DNA of 64,000 bases from Limnomonas spitsbergensis (lineage: Eukaryota; Chlorophyta; Chlorophyceae; Chlamydomonadales): NCBI GenBank assembly GCA_037349105.1, contig JAYJMM010000041.1, positions 2,232,001 through 2,296,000 of the forward strand, read 5' to 3'. Under the pieces are notes generated by a model, which was given only the letters and a program-made list of their open reading frames with translations, did not search any database and was not told where the DNA came from. This document shows positions 20,632 through 31,742 of the stretch, piece after piece (the stretch's first letter is position 1; every line of letters begins with the position of its first letter). The translations under genes and the position numbers were made by a program.

Positions 20632-20979
20632 GGTTAGACAGCTGCAACATGGGAACGGGGGGAAACAAGTATTGTTCCAATAAAATTTATGAAATGCCAC
20701 TTGGCCCCCATTTCACAGTGCCCCATGCTGCACGTTTGGGGGTGTTGGGGTGTCTAGACGCCTGCACATCAAAAGGATCATGCAGCCGATCAAGGCAGCC
20801 TAAGATGTCCATGACTTCGAATGATGAGAGTGGGGAGGGGAATAAGAGGCACAATGTACTTCAGATTTGGTGGACGTGGGCATGAACATGAAGCATGCCA
20901 GTCAAGCACACTAAAGAAATAGAAGCTTACTATTTCCGCTGACTCGACCCTGCAACGTCACCTAATTCGTAGCTCTACT

Positions 20980-21455
20980 TTTGCAAGATCTTCATTCCAG
21001 AAGCAGAGCCTGCCAGTCTCCTCGTTCTCAGTGGAAAAGAATTTCACAGGAACCAGGAGAAGGCAGGCCTGGAAACCTCTGCTGGTGAAGACCTTGGAAA
21101 ATGGAGTTTGCGAATTGCAATTGGGGGTGCTGGGGGGGGCTTTGCAAAATAGGCAACGCTACGAGACTGCAAATAGGGGCGAAGCAACCCGACCAATCCT
21201 CGCTGCTCCTGTACTCACTGCGTATATCTCTCATACGCAGTGAGTAGGTTCGTCTCTCAAACCTCACCTTGCCCAAGACAGTGTCCAAAGAACAGCAACC
21301 AGACCAAGACTCTTCCGAAGCCCTAGGACCTGAAGAAAAGGGCGTAGGTGGTCAGTGGGGAAGAATCTCACGGGAACCAGGAGAAAGCATGCCTGGACAG
21401 GCGAAGATCTTGCAAAAATTGAGTTTGCGAAAGAGGGAACGCTACGAGTTTTAAT
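20980..21455. repeat. Two related upstream segments
   Basis: 20983-21170 and 21335-21450 share GGAACCAGGAGAA, GAAGATCTTG/GAAGACCTTG, GAGTTTGCGAA and AACGCTACGAG in the same order. The first also aligns with 1406-1466. They may be remnants of tandemly duplicated 5' regions of the header-gene family. Nothing else is seen up to 22260 apart from ordinary mixed sequence. Confidence 0.5.
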
Positions 21456-22274
21456 CGAAAGCTTGCTCGGAGCTAATCAGCTCTCTGTTTCTATCCCCTC
21501 AAATCCCACCTTACGGTAGTGGAAAATAGGCACAGTTGAAAAGGAGCAGATTCCTCTTCCTCAATCGACTTCAGCAAACAAGAGCCAAATAATCGCAGGC
21601 TTCACAAGGGTGGAAAGACGTTCACTGGAGGAAAGGGTAGTTGGAAAAGACGAGAATGGGGAAATAGAGAAAGGCGATAGGATGGGAAAGACGAGAATGT
21701 GGAAATGGGGACGAGAAAGGCTTGCAGGAAAACACCATAACCCACGTTGAGAAGTATTTTCGGCAGTGAGGAATACCTTTGAGAACTGCCAAGCCGACTT
21801 CATAGAAATCAGGCCCAGGTGTCAATATTTTCACACTGCCGAACGCACTTCTCATTTCTTTCAGCGTTTAGGATTTATCGCAGCTTTCATTATTAAAAAC
21901 TATGCTTCCATGTAATAAATCCAGATGGGCTGTTGAGCCTACTTACAACTTCGAAGGAATTTTAGGGTTAGGTGTCAGCTTGGCCGTCAGTTGGCAACTG
22001 CGACAAGAGTTGCCGTCTATCCTCTGCTATAAGGGGAGGACGAGGATATTGAACTGCGACTGGCGCCTCTGCGGCTAAGAAAGAAATCAACGCCATGGCG
22101 ATGGAACAGTGCGGAGTAGTTTTAGGCAGAACAACATGAAACAACATGGAATGACCAACAGGACGCGAGACCGAAGCCACCCACTGGAACGCACTGCGTG
22201 TATGCTGAAGCACTACAACCCCAAGCATGAGCTGCCAACACACCTCCCCCCCCCCCCCTAGCAAGAACTGCCTG

Positions 22275-22765
22275 CATGATGCACCACCGCACCCTTGCCC
22301 CCCTAATGCGCTGCTTGCATGCTGCACCACCGCCACTCCTGCCCCCTAATGCGCTGCTTGCATGCTGCACCACCGCACCCCTGCCCCCTAATGCGCTGCT
22401 TGCATGCTGCACCACCGCACCCTTGCCCCCCTAATGCTGCTTGCATGCTGCACCACCGCACCCCTGCCCCCCTGATGCGTTGCTTGCATGTGCACCATCG
22501 CACCCTTGCCCCACTGATGCGCTGCTTGCATGCTGCACCACCGCACCCCTGCCCCCCTAATGCGCTGCTTGCATGCTGCACCACCGCACCCCTGCCCCCC
22601 TATTGCGTTGCTTGCATGCTGCACCATCGCTCCCCTGCCACCCTAATGCGCTGCTTGCACGCTGCACCACCGCATCCTTGCCACCCTAATGCGCTGCTTG
22701 CATGCTGCACCACCGCCACGGCGCCACCCTGCCCCCCTAATGCGCTGCTTGCGTGCTGCACCTCA
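22275..22765. repeat. 42-44 bp minisatellite (about 11 units)
   Basis: The unit contains TAATGCGCTGCTTGCATGCT, GCACCACCGCAC and a CCTGCCCCC run; starts are seen at 22308, 22351 and 22393. Unit length varies by a few bases, so neither strand keeps a long frame of real sense. Frames such as RCLHAAPPHPCPP are repeat translation. Found only in U2'. Confidence 0.93.
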
Positions 22766-22899
22766 CACGTGTCTGCCTCTGCTCAGAATATGAAGGCCCC
22801 GGTCCAAGTACCTGCAGGAACATTTGAGCGGCTCCCCGAGACCTCGGAGGCGAGGACCCGGCGCTCAACGGCTGTCCCTGTTGAGGAGCACCCATGATG

Positions 22900-23640
22900 C
22901 ACGGTGAGTGGTGACAAATGGTCCAGAGTCAAATGGTGCAGATGTCTTGATCGGTGGTTACTGTTCAGATGTCCTGATCTGGATTATTTACAAAGGCCGG
23001 TCCTGATCTGTGAGTTGACCCTTTCGTTCACCCTGTCACATTCGTTAAGTATTATTCCCATCCCTACCCTGACATGCACTCTTGCCTATCATTCTCGAGA
23101 GGGTGCTGGAGATGGGACCGGACGACATTGCCTTCTTGGCCCGGATGGAGAAAGACAGTGAGGGAGATGGAGCCAATCAGCCAACACAATCAGGCTGTAG
23201 CATAATGTCAGCTGTAAGGATCCAGCGCGGATAACCAGTTCAGTGAAATCTGGATCTTGATTGCCGGGATCGTACTAGAGAGTGAGGGAGATGGGGCCAG
23301 GACTAACAGGTTGCACGGATCCACAGCAGAAAATGAATTATATGATATCTATATCTAGATCTCGATGACCCGTTTCCTGAGATCTAACATAGCACCTCCA
23401 GGCCCTACTCAACAGATTCGGACAAGTGGGCACCCAGCGTCCAACCGTCTGGTTGGAGGAATATGAAGTTCAAGATCAGAGGGGAGCAGAAAATATGAAA
23501 ATAGGGAAGGAAGATACCAAAAGGGGGTCTGCCAATCTGCTGGAAAGGAAACCAGGCCAAGGCATTGCCAGCTCTTTCGCAGTCTAGTGCTCTAGGTCTC
23601 GTAAACGGCCACCACATTTTCACACAACCAGACAGTTGGG
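22900..23640. other. Stretch without a gene
   Basis: Two copies of GAGGGAGATGGRGCCA lie at 23161 and 23285 with GGATCCA/GGATCT-rich sequence between, suggesting a small tandem duplication of about 125 bp. A GATC-rich segment (23220-23390) recalls the repeats at 29.0 and 30.1 kb. No gene is supported. Confidence 0.4.
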
Positions 23641-24850
23641 GCCCCATGAGGGCGAGCCTTTTTAGCAGGGCCCAGACTCGCGGTGTCTTAACCAACACGT
23701 TTTCCACGCAAGCTACTTAGGCCATCCCACTCATGCCTGCAACAGTTGCCGTCGGACTTGTTTGCCTTCCTGGCCTCTCATTTTTTTCTTGTTTTTGTGT
23801 TCCCTTTTCCTTTTAGTTTGTTTCTGCTCCCATCTGAACAGTTGGGCGCCCACGCGGCCGAGCCTTGTGCATGGCCCAGAGGTGTCAAGTCTTTGATCCA
23901 TGCCTGCTCCAGTACAAGCTACGGTAGGCCTCGGTGCCGTCTAGTGGGCCGGTCCGTCCCCGTTCCCGTAGCTTTTCCTCGATGCTAGGGCCTAAGAAGA
24001 AAGCATGTCAATGACGTTACACCTATGGTGCCTCTTTCCCCCTCTCTTCCTTTTAGTTCCTTCTTTACTCCCTTCTGAACAGTTGGGCGCCCACGCGGCC
24101 GAGCTTTAAGCGGGCCCAGAGGTGTAACGTTATTGCCCTATGGTCCCTGCCTTCTTGAGCAGGGCCCAGAGGTGTAATGTCATTGACCTATGGTCCCTGC
24201 CTTTCCTAGCTGGTTTTATGTTTGCTACAGTGGCAAAGCTTTATTTACGCAGGGCCCAGAGGTGTAACGTAATGAACCTAATGGCGCTACATAAAAGCTC
24301 GGCCGTCCGGACACCGAAGTACCGGTATTCGATTGGGCGGAGAAGTGGATCAGACATGCAAAATTTGATAGTTTGTGGAAAGGAAAATGGCTAGAAAGTC
24401 ATGTCAGAACCATGCACAACGCCGCCTCCACATGCTCATTGGGCTGGTGAAAATGCTGATTAGTTTACATATCTTAAATATCTCCTCACCTATGGGCCAT
24501 GCACGAAAACGCTCGGTTGTGGATAGGTAGGGGAAAGAAAAAAGGCTAGAAATTAGGCTCAGCAGCATGCACAGCGCCGCCTCCACATGCTCGCCCTCCC
24601 CTCACCCACTATAGTTGGCACCAACATGCTTCACATCTTGGCGGTTTTTGTTTTGTAGGTTTTTTTGAGGGCTAATCTTTAGTGGAACTCAGGTGTCGGA
24701 CTTGGTCTCCTTTGCCTTCCCGGCCTTTCCTTTTGTTACTTTCAACCCCTCTTCCTTTCTCCCCCCCCCTCCCTTCTGAACAGTTGGGCGCCCACGCGGC
24801 CGAGGTCTGAGCGGGCCCAGAGGTGTAACGTTATTGACATCTTGGCGGGT
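23640..24850. repeat. Cluster of retroelement tail copies
   Basis: At least six copies or part copies of the dispersed tail occur here: plus strand near 23648, 23848, 24085, 24158, 24250 and 24783, and minus strand near 24006. Three plus copies (about 23770-23850, 24030-24090 and 24720-24785) carry a CT-rich lead-in and CTGAACAGTTGGGCGCCC. On the minus strand, 24445-24405 and 24600-24560 encode the EHVEAALC end of the LINE-B zinc knuckle, so parts of LINE-B precede some tails. This is a nest of short 5'-truncated insertions. Confidence 0.75.
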
Positions 24851-24964
24851 TCACCACGCCCATCCATAAACGTAAGTTCGTGGCTGCTCCTGACAAGAAC
24901 ATGATGCCCACTTTAGGCTCACGTCAGGCTGCATACTTGTGTCCAGTGGTGGGATCCGAATGGG

Positions 24965-25720
24965 CATTTTGACTGTTGGGCCAGAATATTTGACCAGAAT
25001 GAAGGGCTAGGCTGTTCAACTAGCAAGTTGGGCCAGGCTGTCTGATCAGACTGTTTCGCCAGAATTTTGAGCCATGCTGCTGGGCCAGGGCTGTTTGGCC
25101 AGGGCATTTGGGCGAGGCTGTTAGACCAGAGTGTTGGGCCGTGTTATCTGACCATGCCGTTGTGCTAGGCTGTTTGACCAGACTGTGTGACCCTCGTGTT
25201 TGACCAGGCGGCTGGGGTAAGTGTTTGGGGCTTTTGGGGCATGTTGTTTGATCGGACTGTTTGACCATGCTATTTTAACGGCCTCCTGGGCCAGGTTGTT
25301 ATGACTGAAATTGTGGGCCATGCTGTTTGATCTGGGTGATGAGTCTAGCCGTTTGACCAACCTGTTGGAGTGTTGGGCCAGGTGTTTTGATTGGATGGTT
25401 GGGCCAGGCTGTTTGACCTGACTGTTGGGTCAAGCTGTTTGATCCAATCTGTTGGGCCAGGTGTATTGATTGGATTGCTGGGCCATGCTGTTTTGACTGG
25501 ACTTTGGGGCCAGGCTGTTTGATCTGGGTGATGAGTCAAGCTGTTTGACCGACCGACCTGTTGGACAAGCTATTTGATCCAACCTGTTGGGCCAAGCGTT
25601 TTGATTGGATTTCTGGGTCAGGCTGTTTTACCTGACTGTTGGGCTAGGCTGTATAGCAGGGCTATCTGGCGGGAATAGGGCAACGAATTGTACCGGATTG
25701 TTCGACCATGCTGATTGACT
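24965..25720. repeat. Degenerate GGGCCAGGCTGTTTGACC array
   Basis: Irregular repetition of TGTTGGGCCAGGCTGTTTGA and TTGACCAGACTG, roughly every 20 to 40 bp, with much drift. A longer phrase, GATCTGGGTGATGAGTC, recurs at 25330 and 25515, so larger blocks were duplicated too. Frames rich in Trp-Ser-Asn on the minus strand are repeat translation. Found only in U2'. Confidence 0.85.
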
Positions 25721-25913
25721 GTTTGTGTGGCGGATCTGATGTACCAGACTGCTGACACATATGCCTCCCTTGCTCATTGCAAATGGCATGACTTCCCACA
25801 GAGTACCATAAATGCAGCTGTCTCGGTGCCACATGTTACTCATCTCATCCTATGATGAAGGTGTCCACAGGCATCCGGCTCCAAGCTGCATAGTGTCCCT
25901 ACTATTTTAGGTA

Positions 25914-27642
25914 TCCATCCACGTCACCACCAGAGGCAGGTTGCCTACCTGCCCCACATCCTGCAACACCGCCACATACCCTGATGAGGGGTAAAACGGT
26001 TACAGGCTGAGTGTTGGAGTAAAGGGTTTAGGTTCAAGGTTGTGAATGGAGGGGTACCGGTAGAGGGTCTCGTCCACAATTCATGTTTATACTGCAGCCA
26101 CCTGCTTCCCCTGATGTGAAATGCGTTCCTGATCCCCGGTGATGGGCCGCCGGGAGGCACCGCTGGGGCCCCGGGGACCAAACCTTGACCGCCTGACGGC
26201 TAATGGCCTGGGCAGCAGGTCTATATTGCCTGGTTTCTGCTCTTGTGGCCCGTTAAGCAAGTTCACATGCATCTTAACTCTATTCCCAGTTAATTTGCAC
26301 CTCCAGGTTAATCTTGGTACCACTTCGTACCTCGGACAGTACAATGTGTTGTGTATTGGCCAAGCAGGCACTCTTCATGTTGTACTGGAACAGCTCGGGT
26401 GTGAGGCGCGTGGTGAGGAGCGCGCTGTAGTCCTGCATGGACGCCAGGACCCTGTTGGTGTCAATGCACATGCAGGGGGGGGGGTCGGGGTGGGTGGGGT
26501 GGACTGGAGCAGATTACGAGTGACAGTTAGGGTTCGTGAGGTTGGATTTTAGGGGTTGTGAGTGAGTGCTTTAATTAGGGTCGAGAGTGTGGATTTCAGG
26601 TTTAAGGGTTGCAAGCCTAGGGTAAAAGCTGAGGACTGTGAGTTTCAGGCTCAAACTCCTGGTTGTTGTTTAACCTGCAGGAGGGCATGGATGGAGGGGA
26701 AGAGGGAGGAGGAGGAGGCTGTAAGGAATCAACATAGTGGTAGAGGGGGGGGGGGGGGGTCAAGGAGGGCCAGGGCAAGGCAAGATAGTGAGGGGAGGGG
26801 AGGGAGGAGAGGGGCAGGGAGACTCGTCCACACCACGGATACCATGTCCAACACCTTGTAACGTCTCACAAGGGCTTAAGTCATTGCTGATGCGTGTGGG
26901 CGGGCTGCATGTCCATCCTTACCGGTGGCTGTGGCAGCGGTGTCTGCACATCCATGCTTAAGCATTTTCCAGCAATACATGGATATCCTATTTGGCAATA
27001 CTGCAGTACAGCCATGGGAATTGCAAGTCTATCTGGAGTGGCCATCCTGGGCTAGGGTTCATATGCCTATTGAGATTCAGACTAGGGTTTGGTCATAGGT
27101 CAGGGTACATGTTAGGGTTCAGGTGTCTGTTAGGCTTGAGGTATATATTAGGGTACAGGTTAGTGTTCAGCCCGTCCCGCCTGTCCCGTCTGTCCTTGTC
27201 TTGCCCCGCCCTGCCCCGTCCCTATCCTGACCACCCCTGTCTGACCCCCCCCCACTCCTCACCTCCCCGCACTCCAAAATGAGGCTATACAGGTATGTCT
27301 GCTCTTGGCCAAGCTGAGTTTAACAGCTTCATGGCTTTAACTGGAAGATAACACCCGTCACCCTCCCTGTGTTTCAGCAACCTTCCGCTGCATCCTCCCA
27401 GCTAACCCACCCCCCAAACAGCATCTTGATCCCCCCCCTTTCCCCCCGAGCCCCTTTTCAGCCAACCTAAACTCCCTATTACCCCCCTTTCCATTCCTCT
27501 CTCACCTTTGTAACCGCATCTTGCACTGTCTGATCATGTGTTTGAGCTGTGCAGGATGGACGCCTTGGTGCTGCTGGGCAGCAGGCGGGTCGCATACCAG
27601 GTTTTGTCCTCGTGCAGGGCAGGCATCAGCGGGAGGTTGCTG
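25914..27642 (-). pseudogene. Inverted, truncated copy of the unknown gene
   Basis: On the minus strand, exon C is at 27642-27506, exon A at 26451-26331 and the first part of exon B at 25980-25914, where the duplication ends mid-exon. Exon C has two amino-acid-changing differences from U1 (Asp to Asn and Asp to Ala by my reading). Splice sites are retained, but loss of the exon B end makes it non-functional unless a new end is used. Confidence 0.55.
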
Positions 27643-27829
27643 CTGTCAAGGCCGTCAAAAAGGCGGGGGAGCGGGCTCCAAAACAACAGCAAAAAATAAA
27701 AATTGGCATTGTGTGTGCTGAATTCATCTTGTGTACATGAAGGAACGACATCAGCAGGAGGATGTCGTTGCGTAGGCTGTGGAGGCACTGGTTACTGAAG
27801 GGTGCTTCAGTTACAATTCAGCCACAAAT
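25914..27829 (-). repeat. Inverted copy of 6081-8000
   Basis: Reverse complement of 8000-6081; paired coordinates sum to about 33914. The left edge is sharp: identity stops at 25914, inside exon B of the unknown gene. The right edge at 27829 stops at the word CACAAAT, where U1 continues into bases that in U2' lie at 29145. The copy therefore carries the gene's exons C and A and a cut exon B on the minus strand. Confidence 0.93.
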
Positions 27830-28535
27830 TCTGTTACAATTCAGCTATAATTCAGCTACGCCATGGCCTACTGCTGGTGGCTCAAGCAGCCGGGCATGTT
27901 GCACGAGGACCACGCGGCCGCAGGTCTGTCCAAGTGTGGCTCCCCATCAGCCCATTCGCCCGCCCGCCCCCTGATGTAGGTCTGGCATACACTCCAGCAC
28001 ACAGCGGTGCTCTAACCCCAGGTTGACCAGTCAGGTGATGGGTGCTTACGGAACCAGGGCAGAGGGTTTGAAGCTCTGCTAAAAGAACGACAGACGTCTC
28101 CGTCCCACCAGGAAATGACTCCAGGAGGGAGGTGGGGTCCCTTTTGTCCCAGTGACTGATGGCCACATGCGCAAATACAAATGAAGAGCTAGGGTGGTCA
28201 AGGCAGGGCTGATGCCAAACAAGCTCTACGGCTGACCCAAATGGGCAAGGCCAGAAGTCTTGGGCCTAGATCTGCTTAACTATGAAGAGCTTTTGCCCAG
28301 CACGGCTGTTTGCCTTCCAGATGGGTGCCCTGCCGGCCTAAGGGGAAGGGACCATCATAGCAAAAGCCGTGATTGCTAATTTCGGGCATATTGTTGCCGC
28401 TGGGTGCCAGAGGTCTTCTTTGCACTAGCCTCCCATTCTTTTAGATTCCAGGGGTAGAGTCTGCATGGAGGCCCTGAGCTGAGTGCTTGGTGTATCTACC
28501 TGAGCAGTCACAACGGATGCGACTTGTGAGGACAG
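27830..28535. other. Start of the U2'-only block, no gene recognised
   Basis: Begins with ACAATTCAGC-like words repeated at 27811, 27836 and 27849. Minus-strand frame 28166-27882 and plus-strand frames are both open, and neither is convincing. Confidence 0.35.
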
Positions 28536-28748
28536 GCCCATGCCAAGAAGCGCGCCCATGCCTCCCGATACCTCATCTTGAAATGGGATGAGAAGCTGGC
28601 GGGCGTGAGCGTGGACCGAGCCAGTTGGGTCGGAGCTGCCAACGAGTTGATTCCTGTACCTCTGGCCGGCCTTGGTTGCGCTGCCGCGTTCGCCATCAAG
28701 GAGCATCCACTGGTTGCTTTGGCCTTATCCTATAAAGAGGCATTATGA
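28536..28748 (+). CDS. Possible terminal exon, unknown protein
   Basis: After an AG at 28534-28535, a 70-codon plus-strand frame reads AHAKKRAHASRYLILKWDEK, then LAGVSVDRASWVGAANELIP, then VPLAGLGCAAAFAIKEHPLV and ends ALSYKEAL with TGA at 28746-28748. Composition is protein-like, with no low complexity. The minus strand is also open over much of it (28706-28425), so the strand is not certain. No family is recognised and no upstream exon was found. Confidence 0.3.
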   Translation, partial: AHAKKRAHASRYLILKWDEKLAGVSVDRASWVGAANELIPVPLAGLGCAAAFAIKEHPLVALALSYKEAL

Positions 28749-28989
28749 TCAATTGCGCGGGAAAAGCATGCAGGGGCTTAACGCAGGAAGACATCAGGAG
28801 GACTGAACACAAACTGAGAGGAGTAATCAAGCTGTCAATGACAGTTGCATGGCATCATCCACTGAATGGCACCATGCTGCATGGATTGCTCCTCACATGC
28901 ATGCGAATGACAATAGGCTCCTGCTGTGTGTCTGCTTCTGGTCGTCGTGGCTGCTATCCTGGTTGAGCTGGGCAGGGTTCAAATGTTCT

Positions 28990-29575
28990 GCAAATCTGCA
29001 CTTAGTAGCGACGGCTGAGCTAATCTATCTCGAGAGATCCCAGCACCTCATGGGATTGATCTCGGGACCGATCGCAGATGCTGAAGCCGAGCACAGTCAG
29101 TAAGCCTGATCACGTCATCAGGATCCGCTTAGGATCGTCCCAGTATCGATCCGAGAGAAAATAAATCTGGATGGGCACGCCCGCACCGATTTCCAATATA
29201 TCTGGTTCATCGCTCTCAATTTCGACAGGAATCACAACCGGAACCCTCAATCACCTCTAGAAGAATTATAGCGGCTGACACAGTGGTGTTGCGCTCATCA
29301 GCATTCCGCGACCCTAGCGTGACGGATAGATCCTACATTCCAAACACTTTCCAGTTGTCTCGATACTTTGAAAATTACGCCATCTGCACTGGATCCATCA
29401 ACATAATCATACATTGGCTACGCCTCAACGTCTACAACATCGGAAAGGTAACTCCCCGAAAGCTTCCAGAGTCGAGTACAAGGGTCATGGATTCGCCAAC
29501 ATCGGCTGACACTCTGACAGTGCCAAGAATGGTGAGTGTCGCAAGGGACAGCGTTAGATTCTAATGCACTGGATA
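28990..29575. repeat. GATC-rich dispersed repeat, copy 1
   Basis: Shares ordered words with 30050-30560: GATCCCAGCA, CTCATGG, TGAAGCC, CATCAGGA, TCGATCC.AGA, GATGGGCACGC, GCGATTTCCA-TA, GCGGCT.ACACA, CGTGACC/CGCGACC and ACAACATCG. The stretch 29145-29206 is also found in reverse at 6082-6022 of U1 and 53773-53715 of U3. It is probably an old transposon or satellite unit of about 1 kb. Confidence 0.65.
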
Positions 29576-30049
29576 TTGACAACTGTGGCTCTGTGGTACC
29601 CATCCACTGCCGACTTTACCCATGATTCATAAGTTCTACCCCGCACTGCTGCCTTGTTTGGGAATTGGTATCGATGCCTTGGGGGGCATTGGGGGCAATG
29701 CTGGTGCATGCACATGACTGCATGTGCCTCTGCATCCCTAGGTCTAGCTGGTGGCACCTTCCTATGTTGCACGGCTGGCATAGTCTCCCACACGACCCAG
29801 CATCGACTCTCCTGGCACAAAACTTGAATGGCATTTGTTTCTTTGAGGTGATATCGGCTATTGCTTTGCCGAAACCAGTGGCTCGTCGAGGGTGAGGGTT
29901 GGGGTAATGATGGGGATAATCACCACCAAGGCAAACTAAGGCCTTGCATTTTCCGCAATGCTAAATTTCAGAGGGTTTGGGACAGGGGGTTGATTTCACA
30001 CTGGTCATACAAATCCGCGTTGATTCATCAATTAACGCAGATCTTGTAT

Positions 30050-30565
30050 GACTAGCCTGATCTGATCTGATCTAGCTCTACAGATCCCAGCATACCCTCT
30101 CATGGAACTGATATGGATTCAATGCCACATATTGAAGCCAATCTGATGGTCTGTAAGTGTTAGTTATCAGTCATATCATCAGGAATTGCCTGATGAGTGA
30201 GAATCGTTTCAGGGATTATTTATCGATCCCAGAAGAAAAACGTTTCTTGATGGGCACGCTATCTACAGCGATTTCCAGTACTTCTCACAGCACTGTGGGT
30301 CATAGATCATACACCATCACGACCGCACCCGCCTCAATCAATCCAACCTCTTTACAAACTTGAGCGGCTAACACATCTTTATCTTCATTATTATTCCGTG
30401 ACCCTGCTGCGGCGGATCCATTAAAAATTCCGTACGCCTGTCGGCTGAGTGCCTCGATATCCCTGATTCATGCTCTTAGCGAAACAGCACATTATTCACG
30501 GGATCCATCTGCCCAATCAAATGTTTGATGCCAGGCCTTGAACTTTTACAACATCGCAAGGACAA
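30050..30565. repeat. GATC-rich dispersed repeat, copy 2
   Basis: Diverged partner of 28990-29575, about 1.06 kb downstream in the same orientation. Word order is conserved but identity is low, so the duplication is old. No coding frame is shared. Confidence 0.65.
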
Positions 30566-30589
30566 CCTCCCCGGCAGTGATGCACATAC

Positions 30590-30925
30590 GCTCACGTATG
30601 GACGATTTGTGTACAGTCGCACGTATGGACGAAAGCGTATGGATACGTAGATACGCTCTTAGCTACAAGTTTGAATTTGTGTGGGCAGTTCTTTCGTCTT
30701 TTCTCACGTTTCCTATGCTGGAAGTAGGCTGTCCTCTTTCATATCGTTATAATATTTAATACAACAACTTGCATGCAGGCGCTTGCATGCGATTAACGCA
30801 TTTTCGCTGGACTTCAGGGGCTCTGCCCCCGAGCCCCCATCGCCAAGTTGAGCGTATGGACAGCGGTATGGATATTGAAAGATACGTAAATTATCCATAC
30901 GTGTATGGATACGTCATACTCGTAT
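30590..30925. repeat. CGTATGGA-rich region with a small palindrome
   Basis: CGTATGGAC or GTATGGAT occurs near 30595, 30623, 30636, 30851, 30867 and 30903. 30893-30910 reads ATCCATACGTGTATGGAT, an almost perfect inverted repeat with a 2-base centre. It lies about 0.8 kb upstream of the F-box gene. It could be a decayed transposon end or a protein-binding cluster; nothing decides. Confidence 0.45.
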
Positions 30926-31742
30926 GTGCATCACTGCTCCCCAGTAGCTTCCAGACTCCACAAAATTAGTCTCCATAATGTGTACTGGGATTTCTTCTGG
31001 CCATCACCAGAAGTTGAGTCAGTGCTGTAGGCTGGCTCTTGATTATAATGCACAGGAATAATAGCCACGGCACCAATGCAGTAACCCATAGTTCACTAAA
31101 TGTGAATTTGTGACAGGAGGAGGCCACTTGCTCCACTGTTGAGCCCCATGGCCTTGTTATACAAATTTCCATTGTTCTGAAATGTGCAGGCTGTAAGGAA
31201 CCAAGGCCTGAGGTTGCGGTCCCCTGCGGAGCGGAGGGGTTGGAAGAAACTGGTGGGTCGATATGTCTGCTGCATTTTCCGCCAACTGATCTTAAAATGC
31301 TGTCGCCTGTCCCGTGCACCGCTCACTGTGGCCGTGTTACACACTTGTACTTTGGCATGTGTCGGTACATACAAGGGCTACTGAGTATGTCTGAATGAAT
31401 TGGTTTGTCTGCCTATTCAGACCAGTCTATGGCGGCATAAGGGTGATGGGCCCATATCACTTTGGGTGGTTGGCATCTTTGTGAAGCATACATACGGACC
31501 CTGATACCGATGCTGAATACCAGCCCTATTATTGCTGACCCTGTCAAACCAGGGGGGCAAACTGCCTTTCATTGACAAGGCGGGGGATAGGTTGACAGAT
31601 CAGGAACTGTTCAAGTTCTGATATTCAACGTGGCACGACATGATACTTGGCTATGTGTTTTTCTCATTCATGCAACACAAGACTTGTCACTTACCAGGTC
31701 GAAATTAACAACTGTATGTCTATCTGCCCACCCCCAGGTATC

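Noticed and set aside
22303..22897. Cys/His-rich frames on both strands of the 42-44 bp array
   Set aside because: Unit length varies and is not a multiple of three. The apparent motif is repeat translation.
25020..25360. Trp/Ser/Asn-rich minus-strand frames
   Set aside because: Repeat translation of the degenerate GGGCCAGGCTGTTTGACC array.
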